Shown: in pieces, positions 43,168 to 50,368 of the stretch
How positions within the stretch are numbered: the stretch's first letter is position 1
Layout of the letters: every line of letters begins with the position of its first letter
Assembly (NCBI GenBank): GCA_007693785.1
Contig: RECY01000026.1
Coordinates: 62,001-126,000 of the forward strand
Reading direction: 5' to 3'
Length of the DNA stretch: 64,000 bases
Source of the DNA: Phycisphaerales bacterium
GTDB lineage: Bacteria; Planctomycetota; Phycisphaerae; Phycisphaerales; UBA1924
Program-made: the position numbers and the translations under genes
Notes under the pieces: generated by a model
Told to the model about the DNA's origin: nothing
The model's database searches: none
The model's input: the letters and a program-made list of their open reading frames with translations, nothing else

Positions 43168-43764
43168 TCACCACGACGTCGGGAGCGGGAGCCCTTCGAG
43201 CAAGCTCGCGATCGACGAGAGCGAATCGTTCGCCCGCAATCGCGACAGCTCCCCGTCGAACCGCGTCCGCAGCTCATCGATCCGGCCCTCAAACATCGAC
43301 GCGAGCCGCCCCCGCACCTCCGGCGACAGCCCCTGCAGCTCGTCCCAAAGCGCACGCACGTGCGAGACGCTCGACGACACCCCCGCGCCGCGCGTCGCGG
43401 CGTCCATCCGCGAGCGGATCCCGCCGACCTCGTCCAGCAGCCCCTCGAACGTCTCCAGATACTGCGACATCGTGTCCTGGGCCGCCTCGGGCACCGGCCG
43501 GGCCGACGGCTCGGGCGCCTCGTCCCCAGGCGGCGTCGCCGAGGGCTGGGGCGCGCCCGGCTCCGGCGCAGCAGGCTGCGGCGTCACAGGTTCGGGGGTG
43601 ACCGCTTCCGGGGCCGAGTCGGTGGGCGCCGTCGGGGCGGGGGCCCCCTCGTCGTCCGCGTCTCGCCCGCAGGCGGGCAGGCTGACGATCAGCGAGGCGG
43701 CGATGATCGCCGCCGCCCCATACGCGCCGCGCCGCCGCCAGGATTCCGTGCCGTGCCGTCCCAT
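43168..43764 (-). CDS. Pro-rich lipoprotein
   Basis: Not recognised. The 198-residue protein has a basic start, a membrane segment (18-31), and a lipobox SLPAC (Cys near 32). A Pro/Ala/Glu/Thr-rich linker (about 35-90, with repeated TPEP and PEP units) leads to a helical domain (about 90-198: YLETFEGLLDEVGGIRSRMD, LSPEVRGRLASMFEGRIDEL). The linker is of the type that spans peptidoglycan. It ends 41 bases before the FUN14-like gene, so the two may be co-transcribed. Confidence 0.7.
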   Translation of the reverse strand: MGRHGTESWRRRGAYGAAAIIAASLIVSLPACGRDADDEGAPAPTAPTDSAPEAVTPEPVTPQPAAPEPGAPQPSATPPGDEAPEPSARPVPEAAQDTMSQYLETFEGLLDEVGGIRSRMDAATRGAGVSSSVSHVRALWDELQGLSPEVRGRLASMFEGRIDELRTRFDGELSRLRANDSLSSIASLLEGLPLPTSW

Positions 43765-43974
43765 GTCGCCCTCCAGACGTTTTGTTGAGCCCGTCCCTCA
43801 TGCTACCGGCAACACCCCGCACGGAACAGGCCGCCCCTCGCCGGGGGCGATCCGCACGCCCCCCCGATGCCGCCGACGCCGCCGCACCCCGCATAATCTC
43901 ACACCGGCATCCACACGAACACCAGCGGCGATCCCTCGCGGGGCCCACACCACCGGCGGTAGCAGGAGGCGGCG

Positions 43975-44685
43975 TTGCGACCGAACCCCGGCAAACTCGG
44001 CACAACGCACCACCCACCCGGGGACGCGCCGCGCTCACGCCTCTCGCCCGCGCCCGCCCACCTTGCGAGCCACGCCACCACCGAGGCCCGCACGCCCGCG
44101 CGCACGGCCGGCGCCACCGACGACCACGCCCGCGCCCTGCACACGCTGATGCTCCGCCTGCTCGGCGTGCTGACCTTTCCTTTTCTGGTCGGGCTCGGGG
44201 CGCAGCTCGCCGTCCCCCTCCCGCCCGACGGCGTGCCGATGACGCTGCAAACGCTCGCGGTCGTCCTCGCCGCCCTCTGCCTGGGGCCGAGGCTCGGGAC
44301 GGTCTCGATGCTGCTTTACGTCGTGGTCGGCACCGCGGGGGCCGCGATCTTTGCCGGGGGCGAGAAGGGCCTCGGCGCGATCGTCGGGCAGACCGGGGGC
44401 TATCTCGTCGGCTTCGTCCTCTGCCAGCCCGTCATCGTCGCGATCATCAAGCGTCCCGACGGCTCCATCCGCGGGTGGGGCGCAATGACGCTCGCCATGC
44501 TCGCCGGGCACGCCGTCATCTTCGCGATCGGCGTCCCTTGGCTCGCGATCGTTAACGGCTTCGGCCTGATGCGCGCGCTCGAGGGCGGGCTCTACCCCTT
44601 CATCCCGGGCGCCATCGTCAAAACAGTCGCCGCGGTCTACATCGGCAAGCTCGCCGCACCCTGGGCCTCGCGCCGGATCTGGTGA
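43975..44685 (+). CDS. bioY: Biotin transporter BioY
   Basis: Substrate-binding membrane subunit of an energy-coupling-factor or stand-alone biotin transporter. The 236-residue protein has six membrane segments and the family blocks QLAVPLPPDGVPMTLQTLAVVLAA, LGTVSMLLYVVVGTAGAAIFAGG, GQTGGYLVGFVL and the C-terminal GLYPFIPGAIVKTVAAVYIG. The start is a TTG at 43975 with a strong AGGAGG (43964-43969) five bases upstream; it leaves about 50 extra residues before the first membrane segment. No BioM/BioN genes are nearby. Its 3' end overlaps the convergent SRPBCC gene by 49 bases. Confidence 0.92.
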   Translation: MRPNPGKLGTTHHPPGDAPRSRLSPAPAHLASHATTEARTPARTAGATDDHARALHTLMLRLLGVLTFPFLVGLGAQLAVPLPPDGVPMTLQTLAVVLAALCLGPRLGTVSMLLYVVVGTAGAAIFAGGEKGLGAIVGQTGGYLVGFVLCQPVIVAIIKRPDGSIRGWGAMTLAMLAGHAVIFAIGVPWLAIVNGFGLMRALEGGLYPFIPGAIVKTVAAVYIGKLAAPWASRRIW

Positions 44686-45143
44686 TCCCCGCCCGAGGAC
44701 GCCCCGCCAAACAGCTCCTGCATCACCTTCTGCCGGTGCGCGAAGATCGCCTCGATGTCCTTCCGCACCCACCAACTCTCCACGAGCGGCTGCGCCATAT
44801 AGCTGTACGTCACCACGTCGCGGCACAGCGTCCCGCCGTCCCGCGCCTCGAACGTGTGCTCGTGGTGCCACAGGCGGTAGGGACCCTTGATCTGCGTGTC
44901 GATGAACCGGAACGGCGGCTCCCACGCCGCGATCCGTGTCCGCCAGCGGATCGGAAAACCCTTGAGCCGCAGCCGGTAGTCAATGATCGCTCCCTCCCGC
45001 ATCTCCAGCGGCTTCGGCGTCAGCACCTCGAACTTCAGAAACGGCGGCGTGATCCGCTCGAGGTTCCACGCGTCGGCGAAGAAGGGGAAGACCTCGTCGA
45101 TCGGCGTGGGCAGCCAGCACTCGGTTTCGTACGTGCGGGGCAT
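44637..45143 (-). CDS. SRPBCC-family ligand-binding protein
   Basis: A 168-residue protein of the START/Bet v 1 superfamily; cytoplasmic and of unknown ligand. It reads PRTYETECWLPTPIDEVFPFFADAWNLERITPPFLKFEVL, then GAIIDYRLRLKGFPIRWRTRI, PFRFIDTQIKGPYRLWHHEHTFE and DVVTYSYMAQPLV, all typical of the cyclase/dehydrase-like SRPBCC group. The start is the ATG just after a heptad-repeat leader. It overlaps bioY by 49 bases at the 3' ends, which may allow mutual interference. Confidence 0.88.
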   Translation of the reverse strand: MPRTYETECWLPTPIDEVFPFFADAWNLERITPPFLKFEVLTPKPLEMREGAIIDYRLRLKGFPIRWRTRIAAWEPPFRFIDTQIKGPYRLWHHEHTFEARDGGTLCRDVVTYSYMAQPLVESWWVRKDIEAIFAHRQKVMQELFGGASSGGDHQIRREAQGAASLPM

Positions 45144-45160
45144 GGGGGCTCCGGGGGGGG

Positions 45161-45197
45161 AGGAAGGCACCAGGCATTGGGGACCAGGCACGAGGGC
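45161..45197. repeat. Heptad repeat in the SRPBCC leader
   Basis: Plus-strand AGGAAGGCACCAGGCATTGG followed by GGACCAGGCACGAGGG, a close relative of the unit at 3452. It lies 18 bases before the start of the SRPBCC gene. Confidence 0.7.
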
Positions 45198-45383
45198 GGA
45201 AAGGATTCGACTCGGAGCGATGCGTGGATGCCGGTGCGGGACCGGTGGCGGGGTCGGCAATTCTGGCCGCTCGGCGCGGTTGTTGCCGATGTGTTCTCGG
45301 ACGCTTGGCTGGACGCCGGGCGATGTGGCTTTGGACACGCACAGACTCGGGGCTCTCGCGCCCCGCGGCGGAGGATCCGCTCG

Positions 45384-45962
45384 ATGACGCAGGACGCGCA
45401 GCAGACGACCGTGATCGGCCCGGACGCCGAGATCGCCGGCGAGATGACCTTCGGCGGCAACGCCCGCGTCCTCGGGCGCTTCGAGGGGCGGATCGCGGCC
45501 AAGGGCGAGGTCGAGATCGGGCAGGGGGCCCGTTGCCGGGCGACGATCGAGGCCGCGACCGTTGTGATCGACGGGCAGGTCGAGGGCGACGTGATCGCGC
45601 GCGACCGCGTCCGCCTTGGGCCCAACGCGAAAGTGACCGGCGACGTCACCGCGCGGACGCTGGCCGTCAGCGAGGGCGCTCACTGGATCGGGCGTTGCAA
45701 CGTCACCAGCGACGCCGAGGCGAGCGCCAAGCAGCGCCCCCACGCCCGCCCGACACCCCGCCCCGCCGAGGCTTCGGGCGACGCCCCAAGCGAGCCCAAG
45801 GCGGGTGCCCGCCCGGCGTGGCTCAGTGGCGCCCGCGCCGGCGCCCCCGCCGAGCCGAGCTGGCTGAAGCGCCCCGGCGCGAGCGAGCCGACCAAGGACG
45901 AGCCCCTCACCCGGGGCGACGCGTCCGACGCCGAGCCCGCAGCCACCACGGCCCGCGCCTGA
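45384..45962 (+). CDS. Bactofilin
   Basis: Small polymerising cytoskeletal protein. The 192-residue protein has the bactofilin core (about 1-110) with the beta-helix repeats IGPDAEIAGEMTFGGNARVLGRFEG, KGEVEIGQGARCRATIEAATVVIDGQVEGDVIA and GPNAKVTGDVTARTLAV, followed by a disordered Pro/Ala/Arg-rich tail. GGAGG lies ten bases before the ATG. A second bactofilin-like gene follows after eight bases, so the two are probably made together. Confidence 0.9.
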   Translation: MTQDAQQTTVIGPDAEIAGEMTFGGNARVLGRFEGRIAAKGEVEIGQGARCRATIEAATVVIDGQVEGDVIARDRVRLGPNAKVTGDVTARTLAVSEGAHWIGRCNVTSDAEASAKQRPHARPTPRPAEASGDAPSEPKAGARPAWLSGARAGAPAEPSWLKRPGASEPTKDEPLTRGDASDAEPAATTARA

Positions 45963-45970
45963 TCCAACCC

Positions 45971-46642
45971 ATGCGTCCCCGGTTCGCCACACCCCCGACG
46001 CCCGAGCGTGAGGTCGCCTGCTGCTGGTGCGGGCACGACTTCCGCGTGCCCCGGAAGGCCGAGAGCGTCGTCTGCCCAGGGTGCTACAAACGCGCCCTCG
46101 TCGCGGACGTGATCGTGCGCACCAAGCACACCGTCGGCTCCATCGCGACCTGCGGGCGCTTTGTCGTCGAAAAACGCGGGCTCGCGACGCCGGGCAAAGT
46201 TGTTGCCGGCGCGGGGGTCGAGGTCTTCGGCACGCTCGACGCGACTGTCGAAACGCCCGGCTCGCTCATCGTGGGACCGAAGGGTGTGCTGCGCGGGCGC
46301 GTCCGGGCGGCTTCGATCCTGATCGAACCCGGGGGCGACGTCCGCGACGCCGACATGACCATCGGCACACCCCCCGCCGAAGCCGCCCGACGCGAAACCG
46401 TCAGCGCCGCCCTCGCCGGCCCGGCTCGAGAGACCCTCCCGGAACCCAAGATCCAACCCAAGCCCACCCCGCCCAAGCCACCCGCCACGACGCCGGAAGC
46501 GAGCCCAAAAACGCCGCCCCGCGACCCGGCGCTGTCACCGGAACCCAAGCCCTCGCCCTCAAAGGTCTTCGGCGCGCCAGCGTCCGGCGGGGATTCGACC
46601 CGTGTCACCCGCGGCGGCACCGTCCGCCTGCGGATCGGGTGA
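45971..46642 (+). CDS. Zinc-ribbon bactofilin
   Basis: A 223-residue protein with two parts. Residues about 14-42 form a four-Cys zinc ribbon (CCWCGHDFRVP and VVCPGC). Residues about 55-125 carry bactofilin-type beta-helix repeats (TPGKVVAGAGVEVFGTLDATVETPGSLIVGPKG, split into rungs). The tail (about 130-223) is Pro/Lys-rich and disordered, ending VRLRIG. It is likely a partner of the upstream bactofilin, whose stop is eight bases before its ATG. The zinc ribbon would give it an added nucleic-acid or protein contact. Confidence 0.82.
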   Translation: MRPRFATPPTPEREVACCWCGHDFRVPRKAESVVCPGCYKRALVADVIVRTKHTVGSIATCGRFVVEKRGLATPGKVVAGAGVEVFGTLDATVETPGSLIVGPKGVLRGRVRAASILIEPGGDVRDADMTIGTPPAEAARRETVSAALAGPARETLPEPKIQPKPTPPKPPATTPEASPKTPPRDPALSPEPKPSPSKVFGAPASGGDSTRVTRGGTVRLRIG

Positions 46643-46731
46643 CCCTGCGATCTCCACGGTGGCAGCGAATAGCTGCACCGCGTGGACGGTTGCGACCGAT
46701 GGGCGGAAGCCGCCCGGTTTGGAGGCCTGTT

Positions 46732-47100
46732 GTGCGTGTGATGGTCATCGGGGCGTCGTCGGACCGCGCCAAGTTCGGGAACAAGGCCGTCCGCGCCTAC
46801 GCGGCTCTGGGGCACGAGGTCGTCCCGATCAACCCGAAGGGCGGGCGGATCGAGGGCGTGCCCGTGGTGGGCTCGATCGGCGAGGCCGAGGGCCCGTTCG
46901 ATCTCGCGAGCCTGTATCTGCCCGCCGAGCCTGGGCTGGAGGCGGTGCGGGCACTCGCCGAGCGCGGGGACGTCGCGGAGCTCTGGCTCAATCCGGGCGC
47001 GGACGACCCGCGTGTGGTCGAGGCCGCCGAGCAAGTCGGGCTGCGCGTGGTGCAGGCGTGCTCGATCATGGCGGTGGGCCCGATGCCGTCGGACGGGTGA
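46732..47100 (+). CDS. CoA-binding-domain protein (YccU-like)
   Basis: A 122-residue Rossmann-fold protein of the CoA_binding family: VMVIGASSDRAKFGNKAVRAYAALGHEVVPINPKG, VPVVGSIGEAEG, DLASLYLPAE and the C-terminal EVGLRVVQACSIMAVG-like GLRVVQACSIMA. The GTG at 46732 has GGAGG (46721-46725) six bases upstream, better than the ATG nine bases on. It probably binds CoA or a nucleotide; the cellular role is unknown. An AT-rich region follows. Confidence 0.85.
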   Translation: MRVMVIGASSDRAKFGNKAVRAYAALGHEVVPINPKGGRIEGVPVVGSIGEAEGPFDLASLYLPAEPGLEAVRALAERGDVAELWLNPGADDPRVVEAAEQVGLRVVQACSIMAVGPMPSDG

Positions 47101-47132
47101 TCTTTATGGCTCGACAACTTTAGTTTAAACAA

Positions 47133-47160
47133 TTGACATACCGGGAATCCGCGGTATTTA
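47133..47160 (+). promoter_or_regulatory. Possible promoter with overlapping palindrome
   Basis: TTGACA (47133-47138) is a perfect -35; a -10 (TATTTA at 47155, 16-base spacing) is weak. A short inverted repeat (ATACCG at 47138-47143, CGGTAT at 47152-47157) covers the spacer, so a regulator could sit on the promoter. The stretch 47101-47200 is far less GC-rich than its surroundings. It would serve the SRPBCC gene at 47250. Confidence 0.45.
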
Positions 47161-47249
47161 CCAGTGTTTTCCTCTAGATTTTTCCCGCATTCTGTCGCTC
47201 ATCGCCCGCCCGGTCGATACGCAGTGCGGGGATCGTACGTTTGGGATGG

Positions 47250-47837
47250 ATGCGGCAGGCCGCACGGCAAGCCCCGGATGGGATCGGGTGGATGGGCGGG
47301 TTTCTGCGCACGATGGTGATCCGACGCCCCGCGGCGGAGGTGTACGCGTTCCTCACCGACTTCGAGCGGTGCGGGCCGATCTACGCCGGCGACGTCGGCA
47401 CGTGCGAATCGCGCGCGCCGAGCGACACCCCGGACGCCGACGCATCCCCCGTTGGCACCCGCCTCCGCGTCTTCACGCCCTTTGGGCACATCGACCCGGC
47501 ACCGCCCGAGGCCGAGCTCCGCGTCACGGGCGCGACGCCCGGGCGATCGCTCGAGATCCGGCACGAGGACCCGCGGCGCGGGCGCGTGGTCTACCGCTAC
47601 ACGCTCGAGCCCCTCGAAGGCGGCGACGCCACCCGCCTCACGCACGAGGCGAGCGTCCACCTCCGCGGCCTCATCCGACGCCTGTTCACGCCGTGGACCG
47701 TCGCCGCGATGCGGCGCGCCGACTGGGCCCAGGTCGAGCGGATCAAGTTCGGCGTGGAATCGGCCCACGCCGCCCACGCCTTTGACCCGCACGGAGCCCA
47801 TCCGGGCCGCGAGACGCCAAGCCGACGCCAAGCCTGA
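47250..47837 (+). CDS. SRPBCC-family protein
   Basis: A second START/Bet v 1-like protein, about 195 residues. Core: MVIRRPAAEVYAFLTDFERCGPIYAG, GTRLRVFTPFG, EIRHEDPRRGRVVYRYTLEPLEGG and TRLTHEASVHLRGLIRRLFTPWTVAAM. The last 25 residues are basic. The start is uncertain: the ATG at 47250 is used here, but the ATG at 47292 (MGGFLRTMVIRR) is close to the domain start and equally possible. No similarity to the other SRPBCC protein beyond the fold. It precedes the DCC gene on the same strand by 64 bases. Confidence 0.8.
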   Translation: MRQAARQAPDGIGWMGGFLRTMVIRRPAAEVYAFLTDFERCGPIYAGDVGTCESRAPSDTPDADASPVGTRLRVFTPFGHIDPAPPEAELRVTGATPGRSLEIRHEDPRRGRVVYRYTLEPLEGGDATRLTHEASVHLRGLIRRLFTPWTVAAMRRADWAQVERIKFGVESAHAAHAFDPHGAHPGRETPSRRQA

Positions 47838-47901
47838 CTCGCTCGCCCGCCGCATCCCGCACGGGCGTTCGGGCGAAACACTTCAACGGAGGTTCGCACG
47901 C

Positions 47902-48324
47902 ATGGGTGACTGGCGTTTCCGCATTCTGATCGACGGCGACTGCCCGCTCTGCGCGAAGGAAGCGGCGATGCTGCGGTGGATGGACGCCGGGCGGGGGCGG
48001 CTCGACGTGGAGGACATCGCCGACCCCGCCTTCGACGCCGCCCGCTACGGCACGGACTGGGCAACGCTCATGGGGCGCATCCACGGCGTCACGCCCGAGG
48101 GCGAGCTTGTCGAAGGCGTCGACGTTTTCCGTCGCGCGTACGACGCTGTCGGGTGGGGGTGGGTCGCACGCTGGACCGCGTGGCCGGGCGTTCGCCCGGT
48201 CGTCGATCGCGCGTACGTCTGGTTCGCGAAGAACCGGCACCGCCTGACCTTCCGCGCGGACCCGTGCGCGAGCGGTCGGTGCGCGATGCCGCCAAGCGAG
48301 CCGGAGAAGGCCGCGTCGGCTTAA
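47902..48324 (+). CDS. DCC-family thiol-disulfide oxidoreductase-like protein
   Basis: A 140-residue protein with the hallmark DGDCPLCAKEAAMLRWMD (DxxCxxC), the DIADPAF block, GVDVFRRAYDAVGWGWVARWTAWPG and an extra C-terminal Cys pair (CASGRC). The family (DUF393) is thioredoxin-like and of uncertain substrate. GGAGG (47888-47892) precedes the ATG by nine bases. It follows an SRPBCC gene. Bacterial DCC proteins often sit near SRPBCC or cyclopropane-type genes; here no such pathway is seen. Confidence 0.9.
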   Translation: MGDWRFRILIDGDCPLCAKEAAMLRWMDAGRGRLDVEDIADPAFDAARYGTDWATLMGRIHGVTPEGELVEGVDVFRRAYDAVGWGWVARWTAWPGVRPVVDRAYVWFAKNRHRLTFRADPCASGRCAMPPSEPEKAASA

Positions 48325-48373
48325 GCCAAACGCGTTGCCCGCCTTGCGGAACACGCGGCTTCGGGCGGTGCGA

Positions 48374-48862
48374 TCAGCGGTCGGCGTGCAGGTGGGCCTC
48401 GACGAACCAGAGCAACTGATCGGTCTCGCGCACGATCTCGGTGAGCACGTCGGCCGACGCCTCGTCGCCCAGTTCGCCCGCTTTGGCGATCGAGCCGCGG
48501 ACGCCCTTCGCGAACGCGCCGAGCGCCCCGGCCAGCGCCTCGACGTGGCCGTTGCCGGACACGATGTCTGCGGGGTAGTCCGCCAGCACGGTGCGGGCGG
48601 CGGCGGATCTCGCGTCGCCGAGGGCGACGCCGCCGAGCGCCGCGGCCCGCTCGGCGATCAGGTCCGCGTGCCCATGCGCCTTGGCGGCGACGTCGTCGAA
48701 CAGCTCGTGGAGCGCAATGAACGACGGGCCGCGAACGTTCCAGTGCGCCTGCTTGGCGTGCGTCGCGAGGACGACCGCGTCGGCGAGGCGCTCGTTGAGG
48801 ATCGAGACCAGCGTGGCCCGCGCCTCAGCGGGCAGATCGTGCCGGGTCGGTCGCATCGCCAT
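48374..48862 (-). CDS. dps: Dps-family ferritin-like protein
   Basis: DNA-binding/iron-storing protein of the starvation-induced type. The 162-residue protein has the ferroxidase region HAKQAHWNVRGPSFIALHELFDDVAAKAHGHADLIAERAAALGG (split over positions 35-80), with the His and Asp/Glu ligands kept, and TDQLLWFVEAHL at the end. A GGAG lies seven bases before the ATG at 48862. The first 38 bases overlap the end of the upstream lipoprotein gene, so the two are read from one message. Confidence 0.94.
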   Translation of the reverse strand: MAMRPTRHDLPAEARATLVSILNERLADAVVLATHAKQAHWNVRGPSFIALHELFDDVAAKAHGHADLIAERAAALGGVALGDARSAAARTVLADYPADIVSGNGHVEALAGALGAFAKGVRGSIAKAGELGDEASADVLTEIVRETDQLLWFVEAHLHADR

Positions 48863-49463
48863 AAGCCCTCTCCGTGTCGGTGTACTCGTCGTTCAGCCGC
48901 GTGTCGCGCCAGTAGCGCGTGGCGTTTAGCGTAGCGGTGATCGCCAGCCCGTTCCGGGTGATGTGATAGACGGTGACGCTCCGTCGCCCGTTCGCGCCGC
49001 CCGCGAGCGCGCCGCCCGCGTCGCCGAGCCTCGCGGCCAGATCCGCCTCGAAGTTCGCCTCCCACCGGTTGCTCAGGAAATCTTCAAGCGTTTCGGCGTC
49101 GTGAAACACCATGACGGCCTGATAATCCTTGACCCCCAGCCCGAACCCGAGGCCCAGGCCACCAGCACGCATGTAGGTGTCCTCGCCCGTGGCGCGGTCG
49201 TGAACGATGCCGTACCCGCCGACGGTGGAGATCGGGATGATCTTGGTCCCGAGCGCGCTGAACACCCCGTGCCCGGCGGCGCCCTCGATCTCTTCCTCCG
49301 TCCAGGGCCTGCGCTCGTAGAGGGTCGCGAGGGTCGTGTCGCGCATCTCCTGCGTGAAGGTGCGCTTGGCTTCAGGCGTCGAGCCCTTCGGGCCGGCGCA
49401 CCCGGTCAGGAACACGCCCGTGAGGGCGAGCAGGGATGTCACAATCAAGAGTCTCTTCAGCAC
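48825..49463 (-). CDS. Ysc84-like lipoprotein
   Basis: A 212-residue lipoprotein: a GTG start with AGGAG eight bases upstream, signal MLKRLLIVTSLLALTGVFL, lipobox TGC (Cys near 22). The mature part has GHGVFSALGTKIIPISTVGGYGIV, TGEDTYMRAGGLGLGFGLGVKDYQAVMVF and LEDFLSNRWEANFEADLAA, the pattern of Ysc84/lipid-binding SYLF-type domains. The role in bacteria is unknown. It has a paralogue next door (49601) and overlaps dps by 38 bases. Confidence 0.82.
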   Translation of the reverse strand: MLKRLLIVTSLLALTGVFLTGCAGPKGSTPEAKRTFTQEMRDTTLATLYERRPWTEEEIEGAAGHGVFSALGTKIIPISTVGGYGIVHDRATGEDTYMRAGGLGLGFGLGVKDYQAVMVFHDAETLEDFLSNRWEANFEADLAARLGDAGGALAGGANGRRSVTVYHITRNGLAITATLNATRYWRDTRLNDEYTDTERAYGDATDPARSAR

Positions 49464-49600
49464 GTGTGTTTCTCCTATACAAGGGATCGGGGGCCGGGGG
49501 GACGGTCGTATTCACGGGACCGCTTCGGCTGCGAGTTTCGCTCATCGGGGGCGGGTGTTTGGGGTGCTCGATTGCATCGGAGCGTTTCTGCAGATTCGGC

Positions 49601-50182
49601 TCAGTTCAGGCGTCGGTCGCGCCAATAGCGGGTGCCGCTCACGCTGGCGCCGAGCACGATCCCGTTTTCGGTGAACTGGTAGACGCTGATCCCGCGAGAG
49701 GAGGTCGCGCCGGCCGAGGCCGCCCCGCCCTGGTCGCCCGCCTTGGCGGCGGCGTCCGCGTCGGCCCCGAACTCCCACCCGGTTTCCACAAACCGGTTCA
49801 GCGTGTCCTCGTCGTGGAAAACGAACACGGCCCGGAAGTCTTTGACGCCCAGCCCGATCCCGACGCCGACCTCCCCCATGCGCATGTAGGTTTCTTCGCC
49901 CGTGCGGTTGTTGGTGACCACGCCGTAGCCCCCGCCGGTGGTGACGAAGATGACGTTGGTGCCGATCGCGCTGAAGACGCCGTAGCCCGCGGCGTTGCGG
50001 ATCTCCTCGCGCGTCGCCGGGCGGGCATTATGAAGCTCCTCCAGCGTCGTCTCGCGCATGTCCATCGCGTAGGTGCGCCGCTCCTCGGGTGTGCCCCCCT
50101 GCGCCGACGCGCAACCGCCGAGCGCCAGCCCAAACCCGAGCACAACCAACGAGCCAACCACCACCGCCACACGCTGCGTCAT
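49601..50182 (-). CDS. Ysc84-like lipoprotein, paralogue
   Basis: A 193-residue lipoprotein, clearly paralogous to the gene at 48825 (shared AGYGVFSAIGTN, YGVVTNNRTGEETYMRMG, GVGIGLGVKDFRAVFVFHD, SGTRYWRDRRLN). The start MTQRVAVVVG is chosen because the signal segment (1-20) and lipobox GGC (Cys near 23) follow; an ATG 24 bases upstream is possible. The gap to the next paralogue is 137 bases, so a separate promoter is likely. The conserved C-termini (TRYWRD) show that the two arose by duplication. Confidence 0.82.
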   Translation of the reverse strand: MTQRVAVVVGSLVVLGFGLALGGCASAQGGTPEERRTYAMDMRETTLEELHNARPATREEIRNAAGYGVFSAIGTNVIFVTTGGGYGVVTNNRTGEETYMRMGEVGVGIGLGVKDFRAVFVFHDEDTLNRFVETGWEFGADADAAAKAGDQGGAASAGATSSRGISVYQFTENGIVLGASVSGTRYWRDRRLN

Positions 50183-50368
50183 CACAAAAGCCTCCGATCC
50201 GTGCATGGTCTCATCGCGCCCGCGGAACACGGGCGACCAATCATCATCACCGGGCGTCGCCTCGGCCATCGCGACCGCCGGCGGCGTCCGAACGGCTCAA
50301 CCCGTGCTGTTGCGCGGTTGTTCCCCGAGGGTTCCCTCGCCCGCCGATCCCGCCCCTACCCTTGAGCC

